Of a stretch of 54,427 nt of DNA, positions 26,547-36,095 are shown in pieces. Positions within the stretch are counted from its first letter, which is position 1; each line of letters starts with the position of its first letter. Made by a program: the position numbers and the translations under genes. Where the stretch lies: assembly GCA_017984435.1 (NCBI GenBank), contig JAGNZK010000013.1, forward strand, positions 1-54,427, in the 5' to 3' direction. The DNA is from Nitrosomonas sp. (GTDB lineage: Bacteria > Pseudomonadota > Gammaproteobacteria > Burkholderiales > Nitrosomonadaceae). The notes beneath the pieces are model-generated. The model saw only the letters and a program-made list of their open reading frames with translations, did not search any database and was not told the origin of the DNA.

Positions 26547-26743
26547 TTAACTTGCGCGCATACGGATTTGATCCACTTGCCATTGTAAGCCTATCATCCG
26601 TTGCTTGTGATGCAGTGACGTTTGCGCTAACAGCTCACTGAGCAATTGCTGGCATGAGTCATTTCGGACCAGCGATCAAAATCAAAGCTGGATATTTCTT
26701 TCTCTATATACATAGAATACTGAAGTACGTAATCAGAACGCAT
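26547..26743 (-). pseudogene. DUF3135 protein remnant (deletion plus frameshift)
   Basis: On the minus strand an ATG at 26743 opens a frame containing FDFDRWSEMTHA, the hallmark start of DUF3135. In the next frame the sequence resumes with QQLLSELLAQ and IGLQWQVDQIRMRAS, then a stop at 26547-26549. The family normally has about a dozen residues between these blocks and a further tail after the QIR region. This is therefore a short gene broken by a small deletion and a frameshift, and truncated at the end. Confidence 0.65.
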
Positions 26744-26959
26744 TATAGGAAATGAATTTTACCTCATTAAGTTGCGTATCTGGAGTATTTATTTGTTAAT
26801 AGCGATGATTAAAATTGCTCGCAAAGCAGGTGCACAAGGCACTATATCCCCTGCCGCAAGGCTTTCACGGCATCGCACCATGAGATCGACATAATATATC
26901 CACATCTAAAAACAGTATTTTGCTATCGCTACTTTGATTTACCGCTTGACGAGGAGAAG

Positions 26960-27022
26960 ATGTCTGATTACTCTGAGAAAGAAGGTAGCGTATGCTATTG
27001 CCTTCTATTTACGTTTCTTTAA
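26960..27022 (+). CDS. Possible 20-codon leader ORF upstream of cytL
   Basis: GAGGAG lies 3 nt before an ATG at 26960 (spacing is tight but plausible). The frame encodes MSDYSEKEG followed by SVCYCLLFTFL and stops 18 bp before the cytL start. The ribosome site is stronger than that of cytL itself. It may be an attenuating or coupling leader, or a chance frame. Confidence 0.3.
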   Translation: MSDYSEKEGSVCYCLLFTFL

Positions 27023-27040
27023 TTATTTTAAGGGCTTATT

Positions 27041-27628
27041 ATGTTACAGCTTAGAAAGACGTTATTAGGTGGTATTGCACCCTTATTGTTATCCATCGCT
27101 TTGACAAGTTCTGCAAGTGCTTCGGATGCACACCATAAAGACCAGAATTTTGGTAGTTTTACTAAAGAAAATATATTGCTTACTCCAAAAAACTATCGGG
27201 AATGGGTTTTTATTGGTGCACCAGTTACTCCGAATGATATGAATGATGGAAAGCCTGCATTTCCTGAATTTCATAATGTATATATCGATCCAACAAGCTG
27301 GAATCATTGGAAAAAAACAGGTGAATTCCGTGATGGAACGGTGATCGTTAAAGAGCTTGTGAGTGTGGGTGCTAAAGCATCAGCCAGTGGAAACGGTTAT
27401 TTCCAGGGCGAATACAATGGAATTGCCGCTACGGTAAAAGATTCCAAACGCTATCCAGATAGACCTGGTAATTGGGCGTATTTTGGTTTTGAATCCTATG
27501 AAGCCAAACAAGGCATAATACAGGCGGATGAGGCCTGTGCAGCTTGCCACAAAGCAAACGCTGGACAGGATATGGTTTTCATACAACATTACCCAGTATT
27601 ACGTGCTGCCAAGCCAAGCAACAAATAA
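27041..27628 (+). CDS. cytL: Cytochrome P460 (CytL)
   Basis: 195 residues with a signal peptide (about 1-27, ending ASA). The mature protein closely follows Nitrosomonas europaea cytochrome P460: LTPKNYREWVFIGAPVTPN, HWKKTGEFRDGT, then VIVKELVSVG, in which Lys104 is the counterpart of the lysine that crosslinks to the haem meso carbon. The haem-c site is CAACH near 176-180, followed by a conserved DMVF...YPVLRAAK tail. In ammonia oxidisers CytL oxidises hydroxylamine in the periplasm, giving nitrous oxide under anaerobic conditions. It has its own terminator at 27637-27677. This is the main reason for assigning the window to a Nitrosomonas-like organism. Confidence 0.95.
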   Translation: MLQLRKTLLGGIAPLLLSIALTSSASASDAHHKDQNFGSFTKENILLTPKNYREWVFIGAPVTPNDMNDGKPAFPEFHNVYIDPTSWNHWKKTGEFRDGTVIVKELVSVGAKASASGNGYFQGEYNGIAATVKDSKRYPDRPGNWAYFGFESYEAKQGIIQADEACAACHKANAGQDMVFIQHYPVLRAAKPSNK

Positions 27629-27636
27629 TCAATTAA

Positions 27637-27677
27637 GGGCGATTTGCCTTATGGGAAAGCTTGCAAATTGCCCTTTT
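27637..27677 (+). terminator. Rho-independent terminator after cytL
   Basis: An 11-bp stem (GGGCGATTTGC with GCAAATTGCCC, one G-T pair) around a 15-nt loop, followed by TTTT. It starts 8 bp after the cytL stop. Confidence 0.85.
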
Positions 27678-27819
27678 AGTTTTGTATTGAAGAGAAATGC
27701 CGTCAGAACTTGACTATCTGAGACTACTCTCTCTAAATTTCTTAGTTATTGATAGTTCAATGAGACAAGGAATATCTCTTCTGAATGCGGAAGGTAATTC
27801 CCGCTACTACTGACCACGG

Positions 27820-28284
27820 TTAGGATACATCTGCTTCTCGTACTGGAATGCGCCAGATATAAAAGGCCAGGGTACAACCAATTCCAACCAGCATTACCTT
27901 TTGCCATACCTCGGGTACAATCAAAATAGAGCTGCCAAATGACAATGTCATCAAGAAATACGCCCAGCGCTTAGCACGGCGCGGAATACTATGATAGAGG
28001 CGCCACTCAAGGATGATTGGTCCTGCTATTTGATTGGCCAATAATTTTCTATGGAAACGCTCCGAGCCGCGTGCAAAACAAGCGGCTGCCAGCAATACAA
28101 ACGGTGTCGTTGGTAATATCGGCAGAACCGCGCCCAATATACCCAGAAACAGTGCCAGAAAACCGGCGCCTAGATACATGGCACGCACGAATGGCGAATC
28201 ATGCAAACATAAAAGATCCGCCGTTTGCTCGTTTAGCGTTCGCTGTTCAAGTCCGACTTTTTCGCGTTGCTCAGGAGGTTGCAT
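27820..28284 (-). CDS. YbaN family inner membrane protein (DUF454)
   Basis: 154 residues. The diagnostic stretch GAVLPILPTTPFVLLAA followed by ACFARGSER is present, with three or four hydrophobic helices (about 36-70, 105-140). An N-terminal soluble extension of about 30 residues precedes the usual start. Function unknown. Confidence 0.88.
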   Translation of the reverse strand: MQPPEQREKVGLEQRTLNEQTADLLCLHDSPFVRAMYLGAGFLALFLGILGAVLPILPTTPFVLLAAACFARGSERFHRKLLANQIAGPIILEWRLYHSIPRRAKRWAYFLMTLSFGSSILIVPEVWQKVMLVGIGCTLAFYIWRIPVREADVS

Positions 28285-28468
28285 TGTTTTAATGTATCAA
28301 GAATTACACGATGAAATACCAAGAGCTATTGATGTTCAACTGTTTTTATCAGTCCATACTGAAAAGATCGAATAGAATCATCGTTGATGACGGATGGATC
28401 TTAAGGGTTATAATACCTGAGAGTTAGTCATTAGAATTAACCGAATTTATTTTTTTCTTGAGGAAATT

Positions 28469-28942
28469 ATGCTGAATACAAAAAATCTGTTTAATTTAAG
28501 TATTATCCTGTTGTTTGCACTTGTTCTATTACCTCAGGCGGCATTTGCTTACAAAGAATCGGTCGCGGCCACCGATGATTCTCAGTTTCAGAAAATTGAC
28601 ACTGTCGTTGGCACCGGTGAAGAAGCCGAAGTAGGGAAAACCGTGAATGTCCATTACACCGGCTGGCTTTATGACGAAAATGCACCGGATAAAAAAGGTA
28701 AAAAATTTGATAGCTCGCTTGACCGTAACGAGCATTTCTCATTCATGCTGGGCGCAGGACGGGTGATTAAGGGTTGGGATCAAGGTGTTACTGGGATGAA
28801 AGTAGGCGGAAAACGCACTTTGATCATTCCATCGTCCATGGCTTATGGTGCACGGGGCGCAGGTAATGTTATTCCGCCGAATGCAACACTGATTTTTGAT
28901 GTTGAATTGATCAGTCTCAAAGCAGCAGGTTCACACTATTAA
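28469..28942 (+). CDS. Periplasmic FKBP-type peptidyl-prolyl isomerase
   Basis: 157 residues with a signal peptide (1-27, ending AFA) and a complete FKBP domain (about 45-153): [56 protein letters not shown]. It speeds proline isomerisation in periplasmic proteins. Aggtt- and aggaaa-type ribosome site just upstream of ATG. Monocistronic by appearance. Confidence 0.93.
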   Translation: MLNTKNLFNLSIILLFALVLLPQAAFAYKESVAATDDSQFQKIDTVVGTGEEAEVGKTVNVHYTGWLYDENAPDKKGKKFDSSLDRNEHFSFMLGAGRVIKGWDQGVTGMKVGGKRTLIIPSSMAYGARGAGNVIPPNATLIFDVELISLKAAGSHY

Positions 28943-29099
28943 GACTGGGTATTTTTTGTTATTTAAGTCGGTTTTTAAAATGAGCTATTGAGCAGATTGC
29001 AGTTGTGCAGTTTCTGAGTAGCTCACTCGCATGTTACAAAATCAATGACTGATGTTTGAACATGCTCGCTAACTCGCTGTAAACCTTGAGAGGCACACT

Positions 29100-32000
29100 A
29101 TGACTTCGACTGCACAGCAACGTTTGATTCCCTATAGACGACTGACTATCAGCCTCGGCGTCATAGTTGCACTGATTGTCCTGTTGGTAGCACTGAGCTA
29201 TCTCTGGTTACCCGGTTACGCGAAATCTCAACTTGAGATACGCTTGTCGGAAATGCTGCAGCGCCCTGTTAGCGTGGCATCCATTGAAATCAAGCTGCAT
29301 AGACTTGAGTTAATCGTGCATGGTTTTCGTATCGGCGAGAAAGTTGACAGCAGTCAACCGGATCAAGCGTTGTTTGCCTTTAACAGATTGTATGTCGATT
29401 TGAGTATTGAATCACTCAAACGACGTGCCCCCATCATTACTGCGATTTCCCTGACAGACCCTAAACTACGCTTGGTGCGGCAGGCGGAAAACCAACTGAA
29501 TATTTCCGACTTGCTGGAAAAATTCGCTCAGCCGTCAGAAGACAAAGATGATCAGGGTACCAAATTTTCTATCAGCAATATCACGATTCAGGGGGGATAT
29601 TTTGAATTTGATGATCAATACATGAACGCTGATCATCAGGTCACTGAAATTAATCTGGGTATTCCCATCATTGCCAATTTTGATAGTGCGCTTACCAGTT
29701 GGATAGAGCCTCACTTCAGCGCAAAAATTAACGGATCCCCTCTTTTGCTCAATGGCAAGCTACGTCCTTTTAGTGAGAATCAGGAAGCAACCTTGGCGCT
29801 TAAACTCAGCGAATTCGATTTAACCCAGTTCGATCAGTATGCCCCTTTACCTCGTGGTATCAGCCTGCTTTCCGGTCATTTCAATAGTGATCTACTGCTT
29901 ACTTTTGCACAGGCATCCAATAAAGCACCGGACATTACGCTAACCGGCAGCGCCACATTACAAGGACTATCTTTAAAAAACAGCACGGTCCATTCTCCCT
30001 ATCAAGCCAGCTTGAAACAATTAACGCTCACTTTGAGCGAAGTCGATGTGATGGGTGAAAAGCCATCACAAATTAAATTGAATATCGATCAGGTCGCGTT
30101 AACGCGTGAGGGTGAAAAGAATCCTGCGTTATCCATTGCCGGATTGGATGCTGATTCAGTAATTGTCGATAAATTCAAGCATCAGATTGCATTGGGAGAA
30201 ATAACGCTGGATCGTTTGAACACTACGTTACGCCGGGAAGCCAGCGGCGATATCGATTTAACTCGCTTATTCAGCAGCACTCAAGACGTTCAAGTTCAGA
30301 AGAAGGCTAAAACTAAAACGCAGGCGCAAGTCCAAACCCAAGCGCGCATTCCAATGCCTGGGAGAAAACCCACGCCTGTTGCCGCAGCAGAGATTAAAAC
30401 AACGGAAAAAGCAGCGAAATCAGGCGAGTCTGTGAGCAGTGCGAGCAAGGAAAAATCACCTGCTGCTGATGCACCTTGGACTACGCAAATCAAGCGCGTA
30501 AAACTCAAAGCAGCCAAGTTGCATTATGAAGATCTGACACTGACAAAAAGTACGCCGATGATCATGGATCCATTGAATATCACGTTAGATAGCATCGATC
30601 TAAACGGCATCAAGCCATTGAATCTGGCATTGCAGGCGCGAGTGAATCAGCTTGGCAACATTAAAATGAATGGTTCGCTGGCATGGGCTCCCTTGTCAAC
30701 GGATTTGACGCTGGATCTGAATGCTGTCGATTTGGTATCTTTGCAAGGCTGGCTAGGCGACAAATTGACCGCGCTACTGACTAGTGGCGATATCTCTTTT
30801 CAAGGGCAAGTAAAAGCGCACGGCGATCCGTTGAAAATTCAAGCCAAGGGTAATAGCAAGCTGGCAAATTTCAATGTGTTCGATGCAAAAAATGCACAAG
30901 ATCTGGTGCGTTGGAAAAAACTGGAAATCAATGACATAAATTTTACCAATGAACCCATGCGCATTGCGATGAATACTATTCATTTTGGCGATTTTTACGC
31001 GCGCGTGACACTTTTGCCCGATGGGAATCTCAATCTCATACAAATCATTCAGATGGACAAGCCACTGGAAGTCGAGGTATCCGCAACCGACAAAGCCATG
31101 GAAGTCAAAATAGCAACCCCCGTTATTGAGCCTACTGAGGTTTATCAAGTAAAACCCAAAGAAGAAACTACCATTCATATCGGTAAGATTTACTTGCAAC
31201 AAGGCAATATCAATTTTAATGATCGATTTGTCAAACCGAATTATCGTGCAAATCTGACCGGACTTTCGGGACAAATCGGCCCTTTAGCGCCGAATAAATC
31301 CGGGAAAATAGATATTCGTGGTGCAATAGATAAAATAGCACCGCTGGAAATACACGGAAGCATTGATCCATTTAGTGCCGATTTTCTGCTGGATCTCACG
31401 GCTAAAGTAAAAGATATTGATCTGCCCCCTTTTAGTCCTTACTCTGGAAAGTACGTCGGCTATGCCATTGAGAAGGGGAAGCTCTCGATGGACGTTCACT
31501 ATCATGTCGAGAAAGGCGCTTTAACCGCGGAAAATAAAATCTTTCTGGATCAATTTACTTTGGGTGATAAAATAGAAAGTGAAGACGCCGTGTCACTTCC
31601 GCTCAATCTCGCACTGACACTCCTCAAGAATCGGCGAGGTGAAATTGATATTCATCTGCCACTCGAAGGATCAATTAATGACCCACAATTTAACGTGGGT
31701 GCTCTTGTTTTCAAGGCATTCATAAATCTCATCACGAAGGCCATCACATCGCCCTTCGCTTTACTGGGCGCAGCACTGGAGGGTGGTGAAGAATTATCCG
31801 AGATTTCCTTTGTGCCCGGTTTTGCTGATATCGACGCAGATGCAGCAAAGCGTTTGGAAGCCTTGGCGGGAATATTAAATGACCGCCCGTCGCTCGAGTT
31901 GGAGATTTCCGGTCATATCGACTCTGCGCAGGATTATGAAGGACTCAAGATTGCCATGCTGCAAGATAAAGTAAAAGCGCAAAAGCTTACCGAGCAAACC

Positions 32001-32348
32001 AAAAAAGGCATCGCCAGCGGCGCCATCACGGATGTGACACTTACGCCCGAAGAATATAGCAAATATCTTGAAATGGTCTACAAAAAAGAGGAATTCGACA
32101 AACCCAAGAACGTAATTGGTCTGACTAAAGGCTTACCCAGTGCCGAGATGGAACAACTCATATTGGCAAATACGCAAGTCAACGACAACGATTTGACAGC
32201 ACTGGCCGAACGCCGTGCCAACGCCGCCCGCACTTGGCTGGTCGAAAACGGCAAAATTCCCGATGCGCGAGTTTTTGTTGTAGGTGTGCATGAAACCAAA
32301 GAAGACGAGCAGAAGAAAGGGAGTCGGGCGGAGTTTTTGTTGAAATAA
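29100..32348 (+). CDS. DUF748 (AsmA-like) large envelope protein
   Basis: 1082 residues. One N-terminal membrane helix (about 18-40) is followed by a very long periplasmic beta-rich region with repeated AsmA/DUF748-type segments. A low-complexity Lys/Thr/Ala/Pro-rich linker lies at about 399-460. Near the C-terminus, FVPGFADIDADAAKRLEAL and LELEISGHIDS resemble an OmpA-like peptidoglycan-binding segment, degenerate. AsmA-superfamily proteins are bridge-like lipid movers between inner and outer membranes, so an envelope lipid role is a reasonable inference. Stand-alone gene. Confidence 0.85.
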   Translation: MTSTAQQRLIPYRRLTISLGVIVALIVLLVALSYLWLPGYAKSQLEIRLSEMLQRPVSVASIEIKLHRLELIVHGFRIGEKVDSSQPDQALFAFNRLYVDLSIESLKRRAPIITAISLTDPKLRLVRQAENQLNISDLLEKFAQPSEDKDDQGTKFSISNITIQGGYFEFDDQYMNADHQVTEINLGIPIIANFDSALTSWIEPHFSAKINGSPLLLNGKLRPFSENQEATLALKLSEFDLTQFDQYAPLPRGISLLSGHFNSDLLLTFAQASNKAPDITLTGSATLQGLSLKNSTVHSPYQASLKQLTLTLSEVDVMGEKPSQIKLNIDQVALTREGEKNPALSIAGLDADSVIVDKFKHQIALGEITLDRLNTTLRREASGDIDLTRLFSSTQDVQVQKKAKTKTQAQVQTQARIPMPGRKPTPVAAAEIKTTEKAAKSGESVSSASKEKSPAADAPWTTQIKRVKLKAAKLHYEDLTLTKSTPMIMDPLNITLDSIDLNGIKPLNLALQARVNQLGNIKMNGSLAWAPLSTDLTLDLNAVDLVSLQGWLGDKLTALLTSGDISFQGQVKAHGDPLKIQAKGNSKLANFNVFDAKNAQDLVRWKKLEINDINFTNEPMRIAMNTIHFGDFYARVTLLPDGNLNLIQIIQMDKPLEVEVSATDKAMEVKIATPVIEPTEVYQVKPKEETTIHIGKIYLQQGNINFNDRFVKPNYRANLTGLSGQIGPLAPNKSGKIDIRGAIDKIAPLEIHGSIDPFSADFLLDLTAKVKDIDLPPFSPYSGKYVGYAIEKGKLSMDVHYHVEKGALTAENKIFLDQFTLGDKIESEDAVSLPLNLALTLLKNRRGEIDIHLPLEGSINDPQFNVGALVFKAFINLITKAITSPFALLGAALEGGEELSEISFVPGFADIDADAAKRLEALAGILNDRPSLELEISGHIDSAQDYEGLKIAMLQDKVKAQKLTEQTKKGIASGAITDVTLTPEEYSKYLEMVYKKEEFDKPKNVIGLTKGLPSAEMEQLILANTQVNDNDLTALAERRANAARTWLVENGKIPDARVFVVGVHETKEDEQKKGSRAEFLLK

Positions 32349-32433
32349 TCGCAAGCTTACCAATTGAATTTAGGTAACTTCAAAATAACAAATTTTGGAA
32401 TACTATTCGACAATCTATAAACAGGAGTTACAT

Positions 32434-32676
32434 ATGTCTAGGATTGTTGTTACAAAAGAAGAACTGCAAGTTTGGCTCACGAGAGAAATTAATGAAATTA
32501 AAGGCTGTGAAAAATGTAGTTTTGGAGAAATTACATTACTCCAAGAACAAGATGAATCTGGTTGTAATTGGTCTGAGAGCATAATCTTTCGATCAAGCGG
32601 CGTACTCTCTGAAATGTATAAACCGGCTGTTGCCAAAGTAATGGCTGAGGCTCGTTCCAAATTTAATATTGCATAG
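32434..32676 (+). CDS. Small conserved protein of unknown function
   Basis: 80 residues from ATG 32434, chosen because AGGAG sits 7 nt upstream; the frame is open further upstream without a ribosome site. Features are VTKEELQVWLTREI, a CEKC pair (27-30), SGCNWS and a C-terminal helix ending ARSKFN. I have the impression of a conserved short family with the C-x-x-C and GCNWS elements but cannot name it. It is 10 bp upstream of the PIN-like gene and likely in one operon. Confidence 0.7.
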   Translation: MSRIVVTKEELQVWLTREINEIKGCEKCSFGEITLLQEQDESGCNWSESIIFRSSGVLSEMYKPAVAKVMAEARSKFNIA

Positions 32677-32686
32677 TTCCTCAACC

Positions 32687-33244
32687 ATGATTGAAATGCA
32701 ACAACGTATGCTATATACACCAATTTTCCATATTGATACCAATCTGATTAATGCTCGTGGTCTGCTTTGCACAATGAACCAGATTGAGAAATGGGCTAAT
32801 GATGAAATCATTTTAATAAATATATCTGGCGTCAGCTATAGAGAAGCGCTTGCGGGAAATAATGCACAGCGAACCAAGAAAACACGTACTTATCTACATA
32901 CTCTTACCGATGAGAATATTGATATTACTTGCAAGCGCTATCGCGAGATAGAAAATGCAATTTTTCCTCAAAGTGCAAAAAATCAAAATCAACATAACGA
33001 TGTAAGAGTTATTTTTGAGGCAGCACATTGGAATGCTATATTGGTTACACGTGACGGCGCTTCTAAGAATCAGCCAGGCGGAATTTTGGGCAACCGTGAT
33101 AAGCTACGTGACATCGTGAAAATATTGTCTGATACAGAAACTGTAGAGTTTATTCGCCATAAAATCACCGAACGCGACAATTTTAATCATCTTGTCGCTC
33201 AGGAAACTGGGAAAATACTTCCAACATGGACTGGAGGGGACTAA
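32687..33244 (+). CDS. PIN-like domain protein (putative ribonuclease)
   Basis: 185 residues from ATG 32687. The spacing of acidic residues fits a PIN nuclease: Asp17 in FHIDTNLINARG, Glu53 in SYREAL, Asp105 in NDVRVIFEAAH and Asp123 in LVTRDG. The segment EAAHWNAILVTRDG is the usual A-x-x-x-A-hhhT-x-D strand. The upstream 80-residue protein has no obvious antitoxin DNA-binding motif, so a toxin-antitoxin reading is open. The start has no strong ribosome site; translational coupling to the preceding gene is possible. ATGs at 32696 and 32708 are alternatives. Confidence 0.65.
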   Translation: MIEMQQRMLYTPIFHIDTNLINARGLLCTMNQIEKWANDEIILINISGVSYREALAGNNAQRTKKTRTYLHTLTDENIDITCKRYREIENAIFPQSAKNQNQHNDVRVIFEAAHWNAILVTRDGASKNQPGGILGNRDKLRDIVKILSDTETVEFIRHKITERDNFNHLVAQETGKILPTWTGGD

Positions 33245-33341
33245 TCTTCTTATTTTATGCACTTTGCCATCCAGCAATCAGTATTTAATATTTCTTCTAT
33301 CACTGATGGTTTGCAAACAAGTACTCTTAAAACCACAAAGC

Positions 33342-33371
33342 TTGCCTTCACTCTTCCACACACCCTATAAT
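33342..33371 (+). promoter_or_regulatory. Sigma-70-type promoter for mnmG-rsmG-parAB
   Basis: -35 TTGCCT at 33342-33347 and a perfect -10 TATAAT at 33366-33371, 18-bp spacer. Transcription would start near 33378, about 120 bp before the mnmG ATG. Confidence 0.65.
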
Positions 33372-33414
33372 CACATCCTGAAATCACATCTTTTATCAGC
33401 GAAAGCTGCAAAAA

Positions 33415-33430
33415 GGTTTCACGTGAAACA
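33415..33430. promoter_or_regulatory. parS centromere-like site
   Basis: GGTTTCACGTGAAACA: 15 of 16 bases of the widespread parS consensus, with a perfect 14-bp palindromic core at 33416-33429. It lies 69 bp upstream of mnmG and about 3 kb from parA and parB. ParB should load here and spread, and ParA would move the complex. Confidence 0.93.
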
Positions 33431-33498
33431 TCTCTGGCAAGAATCCTTTCTACCATCAAGAAATTAGTTATTCCGGAAACATCTGAGGCTTAAGCACT

Positions 33499-35397
33499 AT
33501 GAGCAGTCACACAGAATTCGAAATTATTGTTGTTGGCGGCGGTCATGCCGGAACTGAGGCGGCGTTGGCGGCCGCGCGTATGGGGCATAAAACGCTGTTG
33601 CTGACGCATAATATCGAGACGATTGGTCAGATGTCGTGTAATCCGTCGATTGGCGGCATAGGCAAAAGCCATCTGGTGAAAGAAATCGATGCATTGGGCG
33701 GTGCGATGGGAATAGCCACCGATGAAGCCGGTATTCAGTTTCGCATCCTCAACTCCAGTAAAGGCCCCGCAGTCAGAGCCACGCGCGCGCAGGCGGATCG
33801 AGTGCTTTACCGGCAAGCCATCCGCAAACGTATTGAGAACCAACCCAATCTCCAGGTCATGCAGCAAGGCGTGGATGATCTGATAATTGAAAACGATCGA
33901 GTAGTCGGTGTCATCACGCAGCTCAATATTAAAATCTATGCGCGCGCGGTAATATTGACCGTCGGCACCTTCCTGGCGGGATTGGCGCATATTGGCAAGA
34001 CCAATTTCAAGGCCGGCAGAGCGGGCGATCCGCCATCCACAGCACTCGCACAAAGACTGCGCGAAATGGAGTTTCCGGCAGGGCGGCTAAAAACCGGCAC
34101 CCCGCCACGTATCGACGGTCGCAGCATGGATTATGCAAAATTGTTGGAGCAGCCCGGCGATCAGCCTATTCCGGTGTTCTCATTTATCGGTGAAGGTATT
34201 CAGCATCCGTCGCAAGTTTCCTGCTGGATAACCAGCACCAATGGAATGACGCATGACATTATTCGTGATGGTTTGGTCGATTCACCGTTGTATACCGGGA
34301 AAATAGAAGGCGTTGGGCCACGTTATTGTCCTTCGATCGAAGATAAAGTGGTGCGTTTTTCCGCTCGGGAATCGCACCAGATTTTTCTCGAACCGGAGGG
34401 ACTCGGCACGCATGAAATATATCCCAACGGCATATCGACCAGCCTTTCGTTTGAAGTACAGGTCAAATTAATCCATTCCATCGCCGGTCTTGAGAATGCA
34501 CATATCACCCGGCCTGGCTATGCCATCGAATATGATTATTTTGATCCGCGCAACCTGAAGCGTTCGCTGGAAACCAAAACTATCGGGAATCTGTTCTTTG
34601 CCGGACAAATCAATGGTACGACCGGTTATGAAGAAGCCGCCGCACAAGGGTTATTGGCCGGCGTTAATGCCGCGCTGAAAATTCAGCAAAAGGAAGCCTG
34701 GTTGCCGCAAAGAAATGAGGCCTATTTAGGCGTTCTGGTCGATGATTTGGTAACTTCCGGCGTCACGGAACCTTACCGGATGTTTACCAGTCGCGCGGAA
34801 TATCGCTTGCAATTACGTGAAGACAATGCCGATCTGCGCTTGACTGAAATGGGTCGGAAGCTCGGATTGGTGGATGATGGTCGTTGGGCCGCTTTTGTTG
34901 ATAAACAGGAAGCCATTGAGAAAGAACAGCAAAGACTCAATTCAGTGCGTTTGTTTCCAGGTACATTGCCGGAACAGGAAGCGATGCGCGTTCTGGGTAA
35001 AGGCATCGAGCGGGAATATACATTAACCGAGTTATTGCGGCGCCCAGACGTCACCTACGCCACACTAATGACATTGCCCGGTGCAGGCACACCGGTGGTT
35101 AATGCACAAGTGGCTGAACAGGTTGAAATACAAGCCAAGTATCACGGTTACATTCAGCGGCAGCAGGAAGAGGTTTCCCGTCAGGTGCAATATGAAAATA
35201 CCGTGCTGCCAAAAGATATTGATTATGTGGTAGTTAAGGGACTCTCCAATGAAGTGCAACAAAAACTGAATCAACATAAACCGGAAACCATTGGGCAAGC
35301 CTCCCGGATTTCCGGTGTGACTCCCGCTGCCATTTCATTGCTTTTGGTGCATTTAAAGCGCGGGTTGGGTATTAATGACAAGCAACAAAGTGCATGA
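33499..35397 (+). CDS. mnmG: tRNA uridine-5-carboxymethylaminomethyl(34) synthesis enzyme MnmG
   Basis: 632 residues, full length. FAD-binding [15 protein letters not shown] (11-25), conserved cysteines in SCNPSIGG and RYCPSIEDK, and [19 protein letters not shown]. With MnmE it modifies the wobble uridine of several tRNAs. Its stop overlaps the rsmG start by 4 bp (ATGA). It is first in the mnmG-rsmG-parA-parB run that typically flanks the replication origin. Confidence 0.97.
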   Translation: MSSHTEFEIIVVGGGHAGTEAALAAARMGHKTLLLTHNIETIGQMSCNPSIGGIGKSHLVKEIDALGGAMGIATDEAGIQFRILNSSKGPAVRATRAQADRVLYRQAIRKRIENQPNLQVMQQGVDDLIIENDRVVGVITQLNIKIYARAVILTVGTFLAGLAHIGKTNFKAGRAGDPPSTALAQRLREMEFPAGRLKTGTPPRIDGRSMDYAKLLEQPGDQPIPVFSFIGEGIQHPSQVSCWITSTNGMTHDIIRDGLVDSPLYTGKIEGVGPRYCPSIEDKVVRFSARESHQIFLEPEGLGTHEIYPNGISTSLSFEVQVKLIHSIAGLENAHITRPGYAIEYDYFDPRNLKRSLETKTIGNLFFAGQINGTTGYEEAAAQGLLAGVNAALKIQQKEAWLPQRNEAYLGVLVDDLVTSGVTEPYRMFTSRAEYRLQLREDNADLRLTEMGRKLGLVDDGRWAAFVDKQEAIEKEQQRLNSVRLFPGTLPEQEAMRVLGKGIEREYTLTELLRRPDVTYATLMTLPGAGTPVVNAQVAEQVEIQAKYHGYIQRQQEEVSRQVQYENTVLPKDIDYVVVKGLSNEVQQKLNQHKPETIGQASRISGVTPAAISLLLVHLKRGLGINDKQQSA

Positions 35398-36047
35398 GCC
35401 TATTAAAGGAAATTACACAGAGCTTACAGGCACTTGACTGTGATTTCGCACATCAGGAAAGATCACTTCCTGAATTGATACAGCAGTATTTATTGTGTAT
35501 CGAAAAATGGAATCGGATACATAATTTAACCGCGATCAGAAACCCGCAAGACATGCTTTATCAGCATGTGATGGATAGTTTGGCAGTACTGCCCCATATT
35601 AGTGGCCCACAGATCGTCGATGTAGGCAGCGGCGCGGGTTTGCCGGGCATACCGATTGCATTGGCAAGACCGGATTGGCAGGTGACGTTGGTTGAAAGTA
35701 ATCAAAAAAAAGCTTCTTTCTTGCAACAAGTTAAGATTGAATTGGCGCTACAGAATGTGGAAGTTATGGCAAAACGCAGTGAGGATATTCGACCGGATGA
35801 AAGAGTGGACACTATCATTACGCGTGCATTTTCCGATTTGGGTGAATTTATACAACTCACGCAACAATTGGCTGTTGAAAATAATACCAACTGTCGATGG
35901 GTCGCGATGAAAGCAAACTGCCCAGACAACGAGCTCAAGCAAATCCATGCGCCCTTTGGTATTGAAAAGATGGTCTCGCTGACTGTACCGGGGCTTGATG
36001 CAACCCGACAACTCATTATCATTAAAAAATTAGCAACCTCGGATTAA
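35394..36047 (+). CDS. rsmG: 16S rRNA (guanine527-N7)-methyltransferase RsmG
   Basis: 217 residues. The SAM-binding motif is [16 protein letters not shown], preceded by the family region [13 protein letters not shown] and [10 protein letters not shown]. It methylates G527 of 16S rRNA. Overlaps mnmG by 4 bp and precedes parA by about 50 bp. Confidence 0.96.
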   Translation: MSLLKEITQSLQALDCDFAHQERSLPELIQQYLLCIEKWNRIHNLTAIRNPQDMLYQHVMDSLAVLPHISGPQIVDVGSGAGLPGIPIALARPDWQVTLVESNQKKASFLQQVKIELALQNVEVMAKRSEDIRPDERVDTIITRAFSDLGEFIQLTQQLAVENNTNCRWVAMKANCPDNELKQIHAPFGIEKMVSLTVPGLDATRQLIIIKKLATSD

Positions 36048-36095
36048 AATACATCGCAGCTTTGATTCAACCTAATGAATACAGGAGCTAAACCC

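Noticed and set aside
33244-33498. Replication origin upstream of mnmG
   Set aside because: No cluster of DnaA boxes or dnaA/dnaN genes. Only one poor DnaA-box-like sequence, a promoter and parS are seen.
33490-34053. 187-codon minus-strand frame inside mnmG
   Set aside because: mnmG is unmistakable on the plus strand. The antisense product shows no family features.
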